DNA from: Actinomycetota bacterium
Lineage (GTDB): Bacteria > Actinomycetota > Thermoleophilia > Gaiellales > Gaiellaceae
Direction of reading: 5' to 3'
Assembly: GCA_947445525.1 (NCBI GenBank)
Contig: CANFDS010000001.1
Span: 1-64,000 of the forward strand
Length of the DNA: 64,000 nt
Below the pieces are notes generated by a model. It worked only from the letters and a program-made list of their open reading frames with translations, had not been told where the DNA came from and did no database searches. Positions 34,071 through 42,969 of this stretch are shown one piece after another. The stretch's first letter is position 1; each line of letters opens with the position of its first letter. The position numbers and the translations under genes are program-made.

Positions 34071-34345
34071 CAGCCCTCCAGCTCCTCGAGGTCGTGCAGC
34101 AGGGGTCGCGCGACGAACGCTGCGAAGAGGATGCCAAGGGCGATTACGAGCAGCGGCGGCTCGACGACGAGGTACCAGAAGCCCTTGCCGTACGGGTGGA
34201 GCAGCGTGATGCGCCGGGGCTGGATGAACGCCCACAGCAGGCCGCCGAGCGCAGTCAGCGGACCGACGGCAGCGACCACCTGGGCACGCCGCGACCGTCG
34301 GACGATGGCCGGGACAGCTCGGTGGAACGCTGACACCAACGTCAC
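34070..34345 (-). CDS. Small membrane protein, first gene of the copper-related operon
   Basis: Up to 91 residues with two hydrophobic segments (VGPLTALGGLLWAFI and LVVEPPLLVIALGILFAAFVA). GGAGGAGGA lies directly against the GTG at 34345, so the real start may be the TTG at 34339 or GTG at 34336, which are better spaced. The function is unknown; it couples to the next gene through a TGATG overlap. Confidence 0.65.
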   Translation of the reverse strand: MTLVSAFHRAVPAIVRRSRRAQVVAAVGPLTALGGLLWAFIQPRRITLLHPYGKGFWYLVVEPPLLVIALGILFAAFVARPLLHDLEELEG

Positions 34346-34365
34346 TCCTCCTCCACGAGCGGCAC

Positions 34366-34381
34366 GGAGCCCGCGGGCTCC
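34366..34381. other. 16-bp perfect palindrome between two operons
   Basis: GGAGCCCGCGGGCTCC is a perfect palindrome in the 80-base gap between the end of the hopanoid operon (yjbQ-like stop at 34426) and the start of the copper-related operon. It could be a weak terminator hairpin for the former or an operator for the latter. Confidence 0.4.
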
Positions 34382-34425
34382 CCGCAGGCTACGCGACGAC
34401 CGGAGACGGCGTCCCCGCTACTGCC

Positions 34426-34815
34426 TCAGCCGACGGCGGAGAGCGTCCAGTCGCCGCGGCTCTGCCCTTCGAGGTCGAACAGCATCACGCGCTGCCACTG
34501 GCCCAGCAGGAGCTTGCGGTCGCTGAACGGGATCTGCTCCGTGCCCGGGCCGAGCAGGAACAGCAGGTGCTTGAGCCGGTCGGCGGAGCCCTGGGGCACG
34601 AAGCGCGCGAGCAGCTCCTCGACATCGCAGAAGAAGCCGGCCTCGCGCTCCTGCACGCGGATCAGGGTGCCCGGCTCGCCGGTGAGGAAGGCGATGCCGC
34701 TCTCGACGGTGCCGCGGGCGAGCTCGGCGGCGACGCTCTCCGTGATGTCACGCACCAGCAGGGTCGGCAGGGCTGCCGCGATGGTCTCCGAGTGTGAGAT
34801 CTCGATGCTTGTCAT
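34426..34815 (-). CDS. YjbQ/UPF0047-family protein, divergent
   Basis: This 129-residue protein matches the YjbQ fold at its C-terminal half (LLFLLGPGTEQIPF, LLLGQWQRVMLFDLEGQSRG). YjbQ proteins have been linked to thiamine-phosphate synthesis. The HTTA histidine and the mid-protein histidine usual in the family are not evident here; KHLLF keeps one His. It may therefore be catalytically different. Its ATG region overlaps the ispH stop by four bases, making it the last gene of the hopanoid operon. Confidence 0.72.
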   Translation of the reverse strand: MTSIEISHSETIAAALPTLLVRDITESVAAELARGTVESGIAFLTGEPGTLIRVQEREAGFFCDVEELLARFVPQGSADRLKHLLFLLGPGTEQIPFSDRKLLLGQWQRVMLFDLEGQSRGDWTLSAVG

Positions 34816-35810
34816 GCGACCTCCCGCGGCAGCCGGAAGTGAACGTCTTCCCTCGCCACGGTCACCTCCTCCAGGTCGTCGTGGCCCATGCGGGCGAGCT
34901 GCTCGAGAACGGACTGCACGAGCTCCTCGGGAGTGGAAGCGCCTGCGGTGAGGCCGATTACGGTATGTGCGGAAACGAGCTGCGGATCGATGGGGCTCTC
35001 GCCGTCGATGAGCATCGACTCGGCCCCGAAGCGCCGGGCGACCTCGACGAGGCGCTGGGCGTTCGAGCTGGTGGGCGACCCGATGACGAGAATCAGAGTC
35101 GCCTCTTTTGCGAGCTCCTTGACGGCGTCCTGGCGATTCTGCGTGGCGTAGCAGATGTCGTCAGCGTGTGGCCGCGTCAGAGTGCCGAACTGGTCGGCTA
35201 GCGCGTCGACGGTGGCGGCGACGTCGTCGAGCGAGAGCGTCGTCTGGCTGACCACGGCGATCGGCCGGCCACCGGTCTCGAGCTTGCGCGCCTCCTCGGG
35301 CGACTCGACCACCACGATCGAGTCCGGGCGGACGCCGCGGGTGCCGATCACCTCGACGTGGTCGGCGTGGCCGATCAGCGCGACCAGATAGCCGGAGTCG
35401 GCGTAACGCCGCGCCTCCGCGTGCACCTTCGAGACGAGCGGGCAGGTGGCGTCGATGACGCGCAGGCCCCGCTGCTCGCAGCTGGCCTTGACTGCCGGCG
35501 CCACGCCGTGCGCCGAGAGCACGCAGATTTGCCCGGGCGGGATCTCGTCCTCGGACTCGACGAACACCGCGCCGAGGCCCTCGAGCCGCCGGACGACATG
35601 CTCGTTGTGGACGATCTGATGGCGAACGTAGACCGGGGCGCCATGCTGCTGGAGCAGGCGCTCGACGACCTCGATTGCTCGGTCGACGCCGGCGCAGAAC
35701 GATCGCGGCGCCGCGATCAACACCTTGCCGCGACCGGTCTCGTTGCCGGTCGGGGAGTCGAGCTTCTCGCGTGTCGCCACACGGTAGCCCTTGGGGGATG
35801 CGCTGCTCAC
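34812..35810 (-). CDS. ispH: 4-hydroxy-3-methylbut-2-enyl diphosphate reductase IspH
   Basis: This 332-residue enzyme of the MEP pathway makes IPP and DMAPP. All three cluster cysteines are present (PRSFCAG, DATCPLVSKVH, ICYATQNRQDAV), with the substrate motif GSPTSSNAQRL. A roughly 28-residue N-terminal extension precedes the conserved core. The GTG start overlaps the hpnG stop as GTGA. Location in a hopanoid operon ties isoprenoid precursor supply to squalene/hopene synthesis. Confidence 0.95.
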   Translation of the reverse strand: MSSASPKGYRVATREKLDSPTGNETGRGKVLIAAPRSFCAGVDRAIEVVERLLQQHGAPVYVRHQIVHNEHVVRRLEGLGAVFVESEDEIPPGQICVLSAHGVAPAVKASCEQRGLRVIDATCPLVSKVHAEARRYADSGYLVALIGHADHVEVIGTRGVRPDSIVVVESPEEARKLETGGRPIAVVSQTTLSLDDVAATVDALADQFGTLTRPHADDICYATQNRQDAVKELAKEATLILVIGSPTSSNAQRLVEVARRFGAESMLIDGESPIDPQLVSAHTVIGLTAGASTPEELVQSVLEQLARMGHDDLEEVTVAREDVHFRLPREVA

Positions 35811-36397
35811 CGAATCGCCTCCGCCGTCCGCTCGAGGACACGGAGGGCCCGGCGACCGTCACCGGCAGCCCGGACGAAGCCGGCCGGTGAGCGGAGGAAC
35901 GCGCGGGCGAGACCGACGGGGTCGAGCTGGCCGCTCTCGCGCACGGCGCCGTCGAGGCCGTCGAGCGGCCGCTCCGCCGTGTCGGAGATGACGCGCACGC
36001 AGCCGACTAGGCGACCGGAGCGCGCGATTGCGCCGGACTCCATGTCGACCGCGATCGCGCCGGTGGCGGTGTGCAGCCGGCGGCGCTCGGCCGGCGCGTC
36101 GATCACGCGGTCGACCGCGAGCACCGTGCCGACGCGGGCGCCCGGGACACCGACGGGGCGGCCCTCCCAGAGCACGGCGCCGGCGGCGTCGACGACACGG
36201 TCGGCATCGATGACATCGCCACAGGCGAGGCCGTCGGCGATGCCGCCGCCCAGCCCGAACGAGACGAGCGGGCCGGACGGCAGGCCGTTCGCGGCACCCA
36301 GGCCGACGAGCGCGACCGCTGCGCCGCTGTGGCGCCCGGCCTTCAGCTCTGCCGAGGTGGCGCAGGCCAGGGTGCGGCCTAGCCCTTCAGCGTCCAC
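35807..36397 (-). CDS. hpnG: HpnG-like phosphorylase (adenosylhopane to ribosylhopane)
   Basis: The GTG at 36397 (VDAEGLGRTLA) overlaps hpnH by 19 bases and gives 196 residues. The purine nucleoside phosphorylase-type core is visible (SFGLGGGIADGL, AVDMESGAIA, VRVISDTA). HpnG removes adenine from adenosylhopane during bacteriohopanepolyol synthesis. The direct neighbourhood with hpnH supports the assignment. The protein is slightly shorter at the N-terminus than nucleosidases. Confidence 0.85.
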   Translation of the reverse strand: MDAEGLGRTLACATSAELKAGRHSGAAVALVGLGAANGLPSGPLVSFGLGGGIADGLACGDVIDADRVVDAAGAVLWEGRPVGVPGARVGTVLAVDRVIDAPAERRRLHTATGAIAVDMESGAIARSGRLVGCVRVISDTAERPLDGLDGAVRESGQLDPVGLARAFLRSPAGFVRAAGDGRRALRVLERTAEAIR

Positions 36398-37383
36398 GCC
36401 ATGCTCCGCGCGGACTCGCGCACGCTCGACACCGAGGCGAACGCGGCGGCCGGCTCGAAGCCGGAGTGGATCCCGCAGTGCTCGCAGCGGTGGTCGTTGC
36501 CGGGGCCGTAGTTGTCCCACTCGATGCCCTCGAGCAGCGCCTCGTACGTCGGGAAGATGCCGTCGGTGAGCAGGTAGCACGGTCCCTTCCAGCCATACGG
36601 GTTGCGCGTGATCGAGCCCCAGGGCGCGCACGGCAGCTTGCGCTCGCCCGTGAGGAAGTCCTGGTAGATCGGGGTGGCGAGCCAGCGGTAGCCCTTCTTC
36701 TTGACCTCGGCGCGGAGGGCGCGGAACTTCACCTCGTGCTCGTCGCGCGTCATCGTCATCTCGGGGTCGATCTGCGAGTACTGGTAGCCCGGTGCGACCA
36801 GCATGCCGTCGATGCCGATGTCGTCGGTGAGGTAGCGCATCATCTCGATGACGTCGCTGATCTCGGTCTCCTTGAAGATAGTCGTGTTGGTGGAGACGCG
36901 GAAGCCCTTCGCGCGCGCCTTCTTGATCGCGTCAACGGCGATGTCCCAGAGCCCCGGGTAGTCGCACACGTAGTCGTGGATCTCGCGCATGCCGTCGAGG
37001 TGAACGACGAAGGTGAGGCGCGGGTCGGGCTGGAAGATGTCGAGGAACTGCTCGAGGCGCAGCGCGTTGGTGCAGAGCTGGATGTTCTTGGGCATCTCGA
37101 GCATCGCGGCCACGACCTCTTCGATCCCCTTGAACACGAGTGGCTCGCCGCCGCAGATCGACACGACCGGAGCGGGGCACTGCACGGCGGAGTCGATCGT
37201 CTCCTCGACCGTCAGCTTCGCCTTGTTCGACTCGTACTCGCGGATCTTCCCGCAGCCGATGCACGCGATGTTGCAGGCGAGGGTCGGCTCGAGCATGAGC
37301 ACGAGCGGGTAGCGCTCGCCCTTGCGCTGCTGCTGGGCGACGTACTTGCCGATCTGAACGGTCGAGCGGAGGGGGAACTTCAT
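36379..37383 (-). CDS. hpnH: Adenosyl-hopene transferase HpnH (radical SAM)
   Basis: This 334-residue radical SAM enzyme has the CxxxCxxC cluster site at Cys37, Cys41 and Cys44 (CNIACIGC). It also has the SPASM-like sequence CEHCGIHSGFEP near the C-terminus. HpnH attaches the adenosyl group to diploptene, the first side-chain step of extended hopanoids. It overlaps shc by four bases (ATGA). Confidence 0.93.
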   Translation of the reverse strand: MKFPLRSTVQIGKYVAQQQRKGERYPLVLMLEPTLACNIACIGCGKIREYESNKAKLTVEETIDSAVQCPAPVVSICGGEPLVFKGIEEVVAAMLEMPKNIQLCTNALRLEQFLDIFQPDPRLTFVVHLDGMREIHDYVCDYPGLWDIAVDAIKKARAKGFRVSTNTTIFKETEISDVIEMMRYLTDDIGIDGMLVAPGYQYSQIDPEMTMTRDEHEVKFRALRAEVKKKGYRWLATPIYQDFLTGERKLPCAPWGSITRNPYGWKGPCYLLTDGIFPTYEALLEGIEWDNYGPGNDHRCEHCGIHSGFEPAAAFASVSSVRESARSMAWTLKG

Positions 37384-39170
37384 CTGGCGAGCCTTTCTCG
37401 AAGTCGGCCGAGTGCGAGCAAGGGGAACTGCAAACGATAGAGGTGATAGCGGATCATGAAGTCGAGCGGGAAGCCGGTGCCGGTGAAATGCTCTTCGTCC
37501 CAGTCGCCGTCGAGGCGCTGGGAGGTGATCAGGAAGTCGGCGGCGCGGCGGGCTGCGTCGCTTCGTTCCTCCCCTGCGGCAACGTAGCCTAGAAGAGCCC
37601 AGGCCGTCTGGCTAGGGGTCGGTGTGCCACGCCCTCTCCAGGAGCGATCCTGGTACGAGAGGACATCTTCGCCGAAACCGCCGCTGCCGTGCTGCACCGA
37701 GTCGAGCCAGGCCACCGCGCGGCGCACCGCCGGGTGGTCGTGCGGGACGCCGCAGGCCTCGAGCGCGGGCAGCGCGGCGCCGGTGCCGTAGACGTGGTTG
37801 ACGCCCCAGCGGCCGAACCACGAGCCGTCGTCCTCCTGCTCGGCGAGGACGTAGGCGAGGCCCCGGTCGACCGCGGGCTGATACTCCGGCAGCCCGCCCA
37901 GCGCCTCGAGCGCGTGCGCCGAGACGTCGACGCTGGGCGGGTCGATGACGGCGCCGAAGTCGAAGAAGGGGAGCTTGTACAGCCACTCGCTGGTGTTGTC
38001 GGCGTCGAACGCGCCCCAGCCGCCGTTGGCCGACTGCATGCCGACGACCCAGTCGAGGCCGCGCTGCACGGCGGCCTCGCCCACGCCGAGGTCGCGCAGG
38101 GCGAGCGCGATCACGGCGGTGTCGTCGACGTCGGGGTAGGAGTCGTTCTGGAACTCGAAGGCCCAGCCGCCGGGCGCGAGGTCGGGGCGGCGCACGGCCC
38201 AGTCGCCCTTGACGGTGACCTCCTCGGCGAGCAGCCAGTCGGCGGCGCGGCGCACCTGCGGGTGGTCGGCTGGGACGCCGCACGCGCGCAGGCCGAGCAG
38301 CGCGAGCGCCGTGTCCCACACCGGCGACTGGCAGGCCTCGGGGCGCAGACGGTCGCCGTCCTCGACGAGGAAGCCGCGCCAGCCCTCGACCGCCTTGGCG
38401 AACTGCGGGTCATCGAGCCCGTGGCCCCGGCAGGCCAGGAAGAGCAGGCCCCACACCCACGGCGGCTGGATGCCGCCCCAGCCGCCGTCGGCCTCCTGGC
38501 GGTCGCGGATCCACTTCTCGGCCGCGGCGAGCGCCCGCCGGCGCACGGGGCCAGGGGCCTTCGCCGGCTTCGACTGGCCAGGGCGCGCGCCGATGTCGGT
38601 GAGGTCGACGTCGATGCGGCGGAGTGGGCGCAGGGCCATCACCCCGGCGAGCGGCACGACGGTCTGGCGTGCCCAGCAGGCGAGGTTGTAGATCGAGAAC
38701 GGCGCGCTCGCCGGCAGCAGCACGAACTCGACGGGCACCGGCGGGATCCGCTGCCACGGCCACTGATCGAAGAGCGCGAGGAAGCACTTCGTGAAGACGC
38801 GCGCCTTGGGGATGCCGCCCAGCGCGTTGATCGCCTCACGCGTGCGGTCGCCCGGGTCGACGCCGACGATGCGCAGCGCGACGTAGGCCTCGACGGTGGT
38901 CGAGAGGTCGGCCGGGCCCTCGAACCAGATCGCCCAGGTGCCGTCGTCGCGCATCCGCGAAAGCAGCTCGTTGGCGATGCGGCCGTCGAGGTCGGGCGTG
39001 CGCAGGCCGAGGAAGTGATGCCAGAAGAGATGCTGGGCCGCCATCGTCACGTTGGACTCGAGCTCGCCGACCCACCAGCCGCCCTCCTGCTGGAGCTCGA
39101 GCAGGCGGTGGACACCGGCGGCGATGGCCGTGTCGATCCGTGCCAGCTGGTCGGCGGGAGTCGTCGTCAC
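37380..39170 (-). CDS. shc: Squalene-hopene cyclase
   Basis: The GTG at 39170 overlaps the hpnE stop as GTGA and gives 596 residues, slightly short for the family (about 630-720). The catalytic acid motif DVDDTA is at 347-352. Several QW-type repeats are visible (QEADGGWGG, QSANGGWGAF, QEDDGSWFGRWG). The enzyme is a monotopic membrane protein that cyclises squalene to hopene/hopanol. Confidence 0.95.
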   Translation of the reverse strand: MTTTPADQLARIDTAIAAGVHRLLELQQEGGWWVGELESNVTMAAQHLFWHHFLGLRTPDLDGRIANELLSRMRDDGTWAIWFEGPADLSTTVEAYVALRIVGVDPGDRTREAINALGGIPKARVFTKCFLALFDQWPWQRIPPVPVEFVLLPASAPFSIYNLACWARQTVVPLAGVMALRPLRRIDVDLTDIGARPGQSKPAKAPGPVRRRALAAAEKWIRDRQEADGGWGGIQPPWVWGLLFLACRGHGLDDPQFAKAVEGWRGFLVEDGDRLRPEACQSPVWDTALALLGLRACGVPADHPQVRRAADWLLAEEVTVKGDWAVRRPDLAPGGWAFEFQNDSYPDVDDTAVIALALRDLGVGEAAVQRGLDWVVGMQSANGGWGAFDADNTSEWLYKLPFFDFGAVIDPPSVDVSAHALEALGGLPEYQPAVDRGLAYVLAEQEDDGSWFGRWGVNHVYGTGAALPALEACGVPHDHPAVRRAVAWLDSVQHGSGGFGEDVLSYQDRSWRGRGTPTPSQTAWALLGYVAAGEERSDAARRAADFLITSQRLDGDWDEEHFTGTGFPLDFMIRYHLYRLQFPLLALGRLRERLAR

Positions 39171-40426
39171 GCGAGATAGCTTGCCGCAACGCGACCGCTG
39201 ATGATTGCGCTCTCCATCGTGGCCGGCCAGCCGGTGGCCGTCCAGGCGCCCGCGCGGGCGACGTTGGGGCGCGCCGTGGCCGGGCCGAGCCGCCGTGCCG
39301 CCGAGCCCGGGCGGCACGCGAACGTAGCTCGCGGCTCGCGGCTGACCCGCGACCAGAGCAGCTCCGCCGGGCCCAGCCGCGACGTCAGCTCGCCCGCGAT
39401 CAGGTCGACGACGTTGCGGCCGCGCACGTCCAGCAGCTCGGGCACGCCGCTGGCGACGACCGTGAGGTACTGGCCGCGGGCGGGCGGGTGCCCGGTGATG
39501 CGGCCGCGGTCGAACACCCACTGGGCCGGACTGCCGATGAGCGCGGCGAGCGGCGGGCCGAGCAGCTCACGATCGAACTGGAGGTGGACGCTGACGATGG
39601 GCGAGTCCTCGAGGCCCGGGTCGGGCTCGCCGAGCAGGCGCGCGCCCTCGGCCGGCGGCAGGGCGACGACGAAGAGCTCGCCCGCGATGCGCTCGCCCGT
39701 GTCGAGCACGGCGGCGTCGGCGGCGTCGCCAACGGCCAGCTCGGCGACGCGGGCGCCGAGGCGCACCGTGACCCCGCGCGCGGCGAGCGCCTGCTGCGTC
39801 GCCGTGTGGTGGATAGCGCCGAGCGGCTGCACCGGCAGGACGAGGTCGCTGGCGCCGCGCGGACCGAGCAGGGCCGTCTTGACGGTGAAGATGCCGAGCG
39901 CGGCGCTGGCCTCGTCGGAGGGGAGGTTGAGGGCAGGACGCACGAAGACGTCCCAGAAGCGGTCGATCACGCGCGGGGCGGTGCCGAGCCGACGGAGGAC
40001 GGCGCCGAAGCTCTCGCCGTCGTGGGCGGCGGGGTCGAGCTTGCCGATGGCAAGCGAGGCGCGGGCCACCTGGACGCGCTCGCGGAAGGTGATGTGGCGG
40101 TAGCGCAGCAGCGCGAGCGGGCCGGCGCCGATCGCCGACATGCGGCCGTCCTCGTCGTACACGGGCATCCACAGCGGCCGCCGCTGGAGCGCCGCCGCCT
40201 GGCCGATCTCCTCGGCGAACGAGAGGTAGGCGGCGCAGCAGCCGAGCGCGACGTGCTGCCCGTTGTCGGGCGGCGGCGGCGGGTCGCCCTCGCGCTCCGG
40301 CAGCGTCTGCACGGCGCCGCCCAGCGTCGGCCGCGCCTCGAGCAGCGTCACCGTGTGCCCCTGCCTGACGAGCTCGAGCGCCGCGCTTGCGCCCGCGAGC
40401 CCGCCCCCGACGACCACGGCCCTCAC
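39167..40426 (-). CDS. hpnE: Hydroxysqualene dehydroxylase HpnE
   Basis: The GTG at 40426 overlaps hpnD as GTGA and gives 419 residues. An N-terminal FAD motif (VVVGGGLAGASAAL, LLEARPTLGG) and an amine-oxidase-like body are present. HpnE reduces hydroxysqualene to squalene, the last step of the HpnCDE route. The shadow sequence upstream of this start is not coding. Confidence 0.92.
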   Translation of the reverse strand: MRAVVVGGGLAGASAALELVRQGHTVTLLEARPTLGGAVQTLPEREGDPPPPPDNGQHVALGCCAAYLSFAEEIGQAAALQRRPLWMPVYDEDGRMSAIGAGPLALLRYRHITFRERVQVARASLAIGKLDPAAHDGESFGAVLRRLGTAPRVIDRFWDVFVRPALNLPSDEASAALGIFTVKTALLGPRGASDLVLPVQPLGAIHHTATQQALAARGVTVRLGARVAELAVGDAADAAVLDTGERIAGELFVVALPPAEGARLLGEPDPGLEDSPIVSVHLQFDRELLGPPLAALIGSPAQWVFDRGRITGHPPARGQYLTVVASGVPELLDVRGRNVVDLIAGELTSRLGPAELLWSRVSREPRATFACRPGSAARRLGPATARPNVARAGAWTATGWPATMESAIISGRVAASYLA

Positions 40427-41250
40427 AGCGGCACGAACCCCCGGGCGACGATCCGCAGCTTCCGGGCGGTCGGCACGCGCGGCCGGGTGGTGAAGACGTC
40501 GTAGTCGGCCGCCTCGATCCGCTCGAGCACTGCCTCGTACAGCCCGGCGAAGGTCGAGACGCACGCCCGCGAGCGCCGGTCGAGGTGCGGCAGCAGCTCC
40601 AGCCCCTCGGCGAGATAGGCGCGGGCGCGCTCGCCCTGAAAGGCCATCAGCGCACGGAACGCCGGCGTGGCCCGCCCCGCGGCGAGATCGTCCTCGCTGA
40701 CGCCGAACGCCGCCAGCTCGTCCTGCGGCAGGTAGACGCGGCCGAGCGACCAGTCCTCGGCGACGTCGCGCATGATGTTGATCAGCTGCAGCGCGATGCC
40801 TAGCGTCTCGGCGAGTGCGGGCTCGTCGGCGCCGTAGACGGGGATGCAGGCGACGCCGACGGCGCCCGCGACCTTGCGGCAGTAGCCGACGAGCTCGCCG
40901 ATGTCGGCGTAGCGCTGCTGCTCCAGGTCCTGGAGGCCGCCGTCGCAGAGCGCGGCGAGCGCGTCGGTCGGGATGGTGTAGCGGGCGCGGGCGTCGCCGA
41001 GGGCGATCCACATCGCGCTGTCGGGCGGCGCGGGCGCGTGCAGGGCGGTGCGCAGCTCCTCCAGCTGGCGGCGCTTCTCGGGGGGCGGGTCGTCGCCGTC
41101 GGCGATGTCGTCGGTGAGCCGCGCGTAGGCGTAGATCGCGGCGATCGCGCGGCGCTTCGGCTTCGGCAGCACCATGATCCCGAAGGCGAAGTTCTTGGCA
41201 CGCTCGCGCGTCAGCCGCTCGACCTCCGCGTACGCCTCCTCGACGTTCAC
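40423..41250 (-). CDS. hpnD: Presqualene diphosphate synthase HpnD
   Basis: The GTG at 41250 overlaps hpnC as GTGA and gives 275 residues. The two aspartate-rich motifs of trans-isoprenyl head-to-head synthases are present: LTDDIADGDD and NIMRDVAEDW. It condenses two farnesyl diphosphates to presqualene diphosphate. Confidence 0.93.
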   Translation of the reverse strand: MNVEEAYAEVERLTRERAKNFAFGIMVLPKPKRRAIAAIYAYARLTDDIADGDDPPPEKRRQLEELRTALHAPAPPDSAMWIALGDARARYTIPTDALAALCDGGLQDLEQQRYADIGELVGYCRKVAGAVGVACIPVYGADEPALAETLGIALQLINIMRDVAEDWSLGRVYLPQDELAAFGVSEDDLAAGRATPAFRALMAFQGERARAYLAEGLELLPHLDRRSRACVSTFAGLYEAVLERIEAADYDVFTTRPRVPTARKLRIVARGFVPL

Positions 41251-42089
41251 GAGACCACTGCTCGCACGGCGGCACGGGCGAGCCGCGCCTTCGACGGCCG
41301 CGGCCGCTGCGTGAAGATGTCCCAGCCGGCCTCGTCGAGGGCGTCCAGTGCGGCGAGGCCACCCCCCGCGAACAGGCCGATCGCCCGGCCCAGCCGCCCG
41401 CCGATGCCGCGCCGCAGCGCCTCGCCACCGGCGAGCAGCCCGCGCGCCCGCGCCGCCTCGAACTCGAGCAGCGCGCGCAGCGCCGGGCTCGGCCGGTCGA
41501 GGGCCGTCACGCCGAAGCGGCGGATCTCCTCGGCGGGCAGGTAGACGCGGCCGAGCTCGAGGTCGCGCGGCACGTCCTGCAGGAAGTTGACGAGCTGGAG
41601 CCCGGTGCACACGTCGTCGCTGGCCGCGAGCAGCGCCATCTCCCCCGCCTTGCCGACGACGCCCAGCACTAGCCGCCCGACCGGGTCGGCCGACAGCGTG
41701 CAGTACTGCTTGACATCGGCCCACGTCTCGTAGGCGGCGACACGCTGGTCCTGGCGGTTGCACTCGATCAGGCGCCAGAACGGGTCGCGGTCGAGCCGAC
41801 AGGCCTGGATCGTCGGCTGCAGCTGCGCCATGACCTGCCAGCTGGGAGTGCCGTCGTAGCAGGCGTCGAGCTCGCGCTCCAGCCCGTCGAGCAGTGCCAG
41901 CCGGTCGCCCCCGGCCTCGTCCCCGAGCATGTCGACGAGCCGACAGAAGCCGTAGACGGCGCGCAGGTGCGGCCGGACGGCGCGCGGGAACAGCACCGAC
42001 GCGATCGGGAAGTTCTCGGTCTCGGCGCGGCTGGCGACCTCGGCAGGATCCACCGCGACAGGATCCCTGTCGGCCCGGACGCCCGTCAA
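41247..42089 (-). CDS. hpnC: Hydroxysqualene synthase HpnC
   Basis: A TTG at 42089 would overlap the methyltransferase stop as TTGA, matching the pattern of this operon, and gives 280 residues; a GTG at 42053 is the alternative (268 residues). The core ENFPIASVLFP and the second Asp motif NFLQDVPRDL are present. The first Asp motif reads RLVDMLGDE, with Met replacing the second Asp of the usual RLVDDIGDE. HpnC converts presqualene diphosphate to hydroxysqualene. Confidence 0.9.
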   Translation of the reverse strand: MTGVRADRDPVAVDPAEVASRAETENFPIASVLFPRAVRPHLRAVYGFCRLVDMLGDEAGGDRLALLDGLERELDACYDGTPSWQVMAQLQPTIQACRLDRDPFWRLIECNRQDQRVAAYETWADVKQYCTLSADPVGRLVLGVVGKAGEMALLAASDDVCTGLQLVNFLQDVPRDLELGRVYLPAEEIRRFGVTALDRPSPALRALLEFEAARARGLLAGGEALRRGIGGRLGRAIGLFAGGGLAALDALDEAGWDIFTQRPRPSKARLARAAVRAVVS

Positions 42090-42907
42090 AGAGGTTTCCG
42101 CAGCAACGTGACGTCCTGCACCGGGTTGCCCCGGGCGCCCTGGGGCACGAAGTCGACGACCTCGAAGCCACGCGCCAGCCGCTGCCGGACTGCCTGCTCC
42201 GGGTGGAACGTCGTGCACCAGTTGGAGCCGGCGACGGCGCCGCGGCGCACCACCGTGTGGCCGGCCAGGAACGCGACGCGTTCCGGCTCGTTCAGCCGGT
42301 GGAGGTACGCCCCGCCGTGCGTCGAGACGACCAGGTGGCCGCCGGGCCGCAGGATCCGCCACATCTCCTTCATCCAGGCCGCCTCGAGCTCGACGGGCAT
42401 GTGCGTGAACACCGAGAATGCGTACACCAGGCCGAACTTCCCGTGCTCGTACGCCAGCGGCGGCTCCAGGCCGTTCACGGCGAAGCGCGCGAACGGCAGG
42501 CCCTTGCTGCACCACTCGACGAGCTTCGGGTTGACGTCAGAGCCGTGCACCTCGACCCCTAGCTCGTGCCAGCGCCGGATGACGCGGCCGCAGCCGCAGC
42601 CGAAGTCGAGAATCGGCGCGCCGGCGGCGATGTCCACGCCGTGGCGGCGCAGCAGCTCGAGCAGCGAGGACGAGGCGGCAGCACCGCTCTCGAAGTACCA
42701 GTCGGGGTCGCACTCGTTGGTGACGAGGAAGAGCAGGCGCGGCGGCGGCACGGGCAGCCCGTCGCCGGGCTCGCGATCGGAGCCGACGGCGCGTAGCCGC
42801 GCCCGGGCGTAGAGGAGGTCGCCGTACAGCCACACGAGCAGGGGCAGCAGCCCGAGCGGCTCGGCGAGCCGTGCGACAAGTGCCCTCACGCGCTTCCCCG
42901 GTGTCAC
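42086..42907 (-). CDS. SAM-dependent methyltransferase heading the hopanoid operon
   Basis: This class I methyltransferase of about 273 residues has motif I ILDFGCGCGRVIRRW and the post-motif region MWRILRPGGHLVVSTHGG. The GTG at 42907 is chosen because a TACTCT -10 box ends seven bases before it; the longer frame to 42979 would overlap the divergent DUF427 gene. It is coupled to hpnC by a TTGA overlap. A role in hopanoid or lipid modification is inferred from context only; it is not HpnP, which is a radical SAM enzyme. Confidence 0.8.
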   Translation of the reverse strand: MTPGKRVRALVARLAEPLGLLPLLVWLYGDLLYARARLRAVGSDREPGDGLPVPPPRLLFLVTNECDPDWYFESGAAASSSLLELLRRHGVDIAAGAPILDFGCGCGRVIRRWHELGVEVHGSDVNPKLVEWCSKGLPFARFAVNGLEPPLAYEHGKFGLVYAFSVFTHMPVELEAAWMKEMWRILRPGGHLVVSTHGGAYLHRLNEPERVAFLAGHTVVRRGAVAGSNWCTTFHPEQAVRQRLARGFEVVDFVPQGARGNPVQDVTLLRKPL

Positions 42908-42914
42908 GCGAGGG

Positions 42915-42920
42915 AGAGTA
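42915..42920 (-). promoter_or_regulatory. Candidate -10 box of the hopanoid operon, leaderless
   Basis: TACTCT on the minus strand ends seven bases before the GTG at 42907, the same spacing as at other leaderless starts in this window. No convincing -35 box is visible. Confidence 0.35.
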
Positions 42921-42969
42921 ACCGTGACAAGCCGCGCGCGTGAGATCTCGTGGTGGCTAGGCTGCTTCC

